A DNA stretch of 7,925 nucleotides, from assembly GCA_026388915.1 (NCBI GenBank), contig JAPLIW010000288.1, forward strand, positions 1 to 7,925. The letters are read 5' to 3'. The notes under the pieces were generated by a model that had not been told where the DNA came from, did not search any database, and saw nothing but the letters and a program-made list of their open reading frames with translations. Origin of the DNA: Deltaproteobacteria bacterium (GTDB taxonomy: Bacteria > Desulfobacterota > SM23-61). The position numbers were made by a program, and so were the translations under genes. Within the stretch, counting starts at the first letter, position 1. Each line of letters begins with the position of its first letter. Positions 5,843 through 7,925 of this stretch are shown in pieces.

Positions 5843-7600
5843 ATGTCCAAACAGATTCCTTTGTTGCGTGAAGGGGAGATGCCCTACCAGCCCATCTCCC
5901 TCGCTTCCATGGAGTGGAACAAGACCGGCAGCTGGCGCTATCTCCGGCCCCGGTTCGAAAACAAGATCCCTCCCTGCAACGAGGGCTGCCCGGCCGGCCA
6001 GGACATCGAAGGGGCCCTGGTGCTGATCGGGAAGGGAAGATATTTGGAAGCCTGGGACCTCTTCAAGGAAGAAAATCCTTTTCCGGCGGTCTGCGGGCGG
6101 GTTTGTTACCATCCCTGCGAATCCTCCTGCAACCGGGGAGATTTCGACGAGCCCCTCTCCATCAATTCCCTGGAACGCTTCATGGCCGACATGGCCTCCA
6201 AACACGGCCGGAAGCCCTCGGTGAAAAAAAGGGAGAAACGGCCGGAAAAAGTGGCCATCATCGGTTCCGGCCCGGCCGGCCTGACCTGCGCCTACCACCT
6301 GGTGCGGATGGGATATGGAGCGACGGTCTTTGAGGCCCTGCCGGTGTTGGGGGGGATGCTCCGGGTGGGAATTCCGGAATACCGGCTCCCGAAGAAAGTG
6401 CTGGGGCAGGAGATCGACCAGATCCTGGAGCTGGGAGTCAAAGTGGAAGTCAACGCCCGCCTGGGAAACGGTCTGTCCCTGGACGACTTGAAAGAATACC
6501 AGGCCGTCTTCCTGGCCCTGGGGAACCACAAGAGCAGGAGCCTGGGGATTTCCGGGGAAGAGGCCCGGGGAGTCATGAGCGGCGTTGAGTTCCTCAAGGA
6601 CGTGAACCTGGGAAAGAAAATCCCTCTGGGAAAGCGGGTGGCGGTGATCGGCGGGGGGAATACGGCGATCGACGCGGCCCGGGCGGCCCTGCGCCTGGGG
6701 GCCAAACCCTTTATTCTCTACCGCCGGACGAGGGAGGAGATGCCGGCCTTCGCCGGCGAGGTTCATGAGGCCGAAGAGGAGGGGATCGAAATCTCCCTGC
6801 TCACCTCCCCGGTGCGGGTGATCTCGCAGGATGGGAGGGTCACCCAGCTGGAATGCGTCAAAAACCGCCTGGGCCCCCCGGACGAGGACGGCCGCAGGCG
6901 GCCCGTGGAGATCAAGGAATCCAACTACACCCTGGAAGTGGATCAGATCATCTCGGCCATCGGAGAGGAAGCCGACCTGGCTTCTTTGCCGAAGAAGCTG
7001 GCCGTCAAGGACAACACGGTTCCCACGGACGAGCGGGGGGCGACCCAACAGACGGGGGTCTTCGCCGGGGGGGATATCACCCTGCAGCCCCATACGGTGG
7101 TCCACGCCATCGCCTCGGGAAAGCGGGCGGCGATCTTCATCGACTCCCACCTGAGAAAACAGAAGTGGGAGGGTCTCTTCGAGGCGCTGCGGGTCGGCGA
7201 AAAGGGAAGCCTGTCCATGAAACGGTACCTTCAGGACGAAAAGGAACGGGTCCCCTTGAGCGGCAAGACGGTTCTCCTGAAAGATTTGAACCTGGATTAC
7301 TTCGAATACAAGAAACGCCTCAAGATGCCCAAGGCCAAGGCTTCCCGGCGGACCGGTTCCTTTGAGGAGGTGAACCTGGGCTTCAATGAAGAGACGGCCG
7401 TGGAGGAGGCCCGGCGTTGCTTCAACTGCGGGGTCTGCAACCTCTGCGACAACTGCTATATCTTCTGCCCGGACGTGGCCATCCAGAAGGGAAAAGAAGG
7501 GGAGCTCAACATCATCGACTACGACCACTGCAAGGGCTGCGGGATCTGCATGGAAGAGTGCCCCCGGGACGTCATCATCATGGAGGTGGAGGGAAGATGA
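5843..7600 (+). CDS. GltD-like FAD/NAD(P)H oxidoreductase fused to a 2x[4Fe-4S] ferredoxin (PorD-like)
   Basis: This is a predicted electron-transfer subunit linking the 2-oxoacid oxidoreductase to NAD(P). From ATG 5843 it is 585 aa, and AGAGG at 5833-5837 serves as ribosome binding site. An in-frame GTG at 5837 overlaps that site and is less likely. Domains: an N-terminal Fe-S region as in GltD and dihydropyrimidine dehydrogenase, with C45, C49, C84, C88, C92 and C96; an FAD-binding dinucleotide fold starting at KVAIIGSGPAGLTCAYHL (136-153); an NAD(P)-binding fold with VAVIGGGNTAIDAAR (266-280); GVFAGGDITLQP (405-416), where the family contacts FAD; then a C-terminal ferredoxin with CFNCGVCNLCDNCYIFCP (C526 to C542) and CKGCGICMEECP (C563, C566, C569, C573). 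The ferredoxin part fills the role of the delta subunit. The gene overlaps the alpha-subunit start by ATGA. Glutamate synthase is excluded as the partner, since no GltB is nearby. Direction of electron flow, and NADH versus NADPH, is not shown. Confidence 0.88.
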   Translation: MSKQIPLLREGEMPYQPISLASMEWNKTGSWRYLRPRFENKIPPCNEGCPAGQDIEGALVLIGKGRYLEAWDLFKEENPFPAVCGRVCYHPCESSCNRGDFDEPLSINSLERFMADMASKHGRKPSVKKREKRPEKVAIIGSGPAGLTCAYHLVRMGYGATVFEALPVLGGMLRVGIPEYRLPKKVLGQEIDQILELGVKVEVNARLGNGLSLDDLKEYQAVFLALGNHKSRSLGISGEEARGVMSGVEFLKDVNLGKKIPLGKRVAVIGGGNTAIDAARAALRLGAKPFILYRRTREEMPAFAGEVHEAEEEGIEISLLTSPVRVISQDGRVTQLECVKNRLGPPDEDGRRRPVEIKESNYTLEVDQIISAIGEEADLASLPKKLAVKDNTVPTDERGATQQTGVFAGGDITLQPHTVVHAIASGKRAAIFIDSHLRKQKWEGLFEALRVGEKGSLSMKRYLQDEKERVPLSGKTVLLKDLNLDYFEYKKRLKMPKAKASRRTGSFEEVNLGFNEETAVEEARRCFNCGVCNLCDNCYIFCPDVAIQKGKEGELNIIDYDHCKGCGICMEECPRDVIIMEVEGR

Positions 7601-7925
7601 AGAAGATCATGGTGGGGAATCACGCGGTCTCCTGGGGAGTCATGCTGGCCCGGGCGGAGGTGATCTCGGCCTATCCGATTACCCCCCAGACCTCGATCGT
7701 GGAGGAGCTTTCGGTCCTGTGCGCCGACGGAAGGCTGAAGGCGAAGTTCATCCCGGTGGAATCCGAACACTCGGCCATGGCCTGCTGCATCGGGGCCGCG
7801 GCCGCGGGCGTCCGAACGTTCACGGCCACCTCCTCCCAGGGGCTGGCGCTGATGCACGAGATGCTCCACTGGGCCACGGGGGCGCGGCTGCCCATCGTCA
7901 TGGCCAACGTCAACCGGGCCCTGGG
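7597..7925 (+). CDS. 2-oxoacid:acceptor oxidoreductase alpha subunit (PorA-like, 3' partial)
   Basis: This is the start of the alpha subunit, which carries the pyrimidine-binding (PP) part of the thiamine-diphosphate site. About 109 residues are visible before the window ends. Hallmarks are GNHAVSWGVMLARAEVISAY (7-26), YPITPQT (26-32), the VESEHSAM core (54-61) and TATSSQGLALMHEML (76-90), followed by GARLPIVMANVNRA, all conserved in PorA/VorA/PadG-type chains. The start ATG at 7597 overlaps the previous stop (ATGA), and GGAGGTGGAGGG lies just upstream as ribosome binding site. A separate alpha chain after a separate gamma chain means a multi-subunit enzyme, so a beta subunit should follow outside the window. 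The substrate is undetermined. Confidence 0.92.
   Translation, partial: MKKIMVGNHAVSWGVMLARAEVISAYPITPQTSIVEELSVLCADGRLKAKFIPVESEHSAMACCIGAAAAGVRTFTATSSQGLALMHEMLHWATGARLPIVMANVNRAL

Noticed and set aside
4630..5850. 406-aa minus-strand open frame across the regulator and gamma gene
   Set aside because: It runs antisense through two well-supported genes and both hairpin repeats, with low-complexity G/D/H-rich composition. It is an artefact of base composition.
5828..7528. Very long open frame (566 aa) on the minus strand
   Set aside because: It is the antisense shadow of the FAD/ferredoxin gene, whose motifs are unmistakable. GC-rich codon use keeps the opposite strand free of stops, and the translation has no recognisable domain.

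Overview
The window is GC-rich bacterial DNA, roughly 60% G+C by eye. All confident genes lie on the + strand. The gene families suggest an anaerobe: a Liv-type amino-acid importer, a paired FAD/Fe-S 2-hydroxyacid dehydrogenase, and a multi-subunit 2-oxoacid oxidoreductase with a flavin/ferredoxin fusion subunit. The repeat-laden intergenic DNA and this gene mix fit Desulfobacterota (former Deltaproteobacteria, sulfate-reducing or syntrophic groups) best. That placement is inferred from gene style, not from a marker gene.

Layout. (1) 1-1210: the end of a branched-chain amino-acid ABC importer operon, with livG (5' end outside the window) followed directly by livF. (2) 1211-1697: a 487-bp gap. 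It begins with degenerate inverted repeats and contains a perfect 19-bp palindrome that looks like a Fur box, a TTGACA-type promoter, and a leader of about 230 nt. (3) 1698-4303: glcD and glcF, overlapping by ATGA, which encode an FAD subunit and an Fe-S/CCG subunit of a membrane-linked glycolate or D-lactate type dehydrogenase. No glcE is present. (4) 4304-4608: a gap packed with short repeats, an AT-rich island with a perfect TATAAT, and a long GC hairpin whose 3' arm is a strong G-quadruplex motif. (5) 4609-7925: an XRE-cupin regulator, then the gamma subunit of a 2-oxoacid:acceptor oxidoreductase, a GltD-like FAD/NAD(P)H oxidoreductase fused to a two-cluster ferredoxin, and the start of the alpha subunit, which runs off the window. 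Two copies of a 28-bp hairpin repeat flank the gamma gene.

How it works together. The liv genes import branched-chain or related amino acids. The glcDF pair oxidises a 2-hydroxyacid to a 2-oxoacid and passes electrons through its Fe-S partner. The last cluster oxidatively decarboxylates a 2-oxoacid to an acyl-CoA. The fusion subunit could send those electrons to NAD(P)+ instead of, or in addition to, free ferredoxin, as in NAD(P)-linked phenylglyoxylate or 2-oxoglutarate oxidoreductases. The substrate cannot be read from the sequence. The most notable items are the Fur-box-like palindrome upstream of glcDF, the fused FAD-ferredoxin subunit with its regulator, and the repeated hairpins inside the oxidoreductase operon. 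I found no unmistakably new system.
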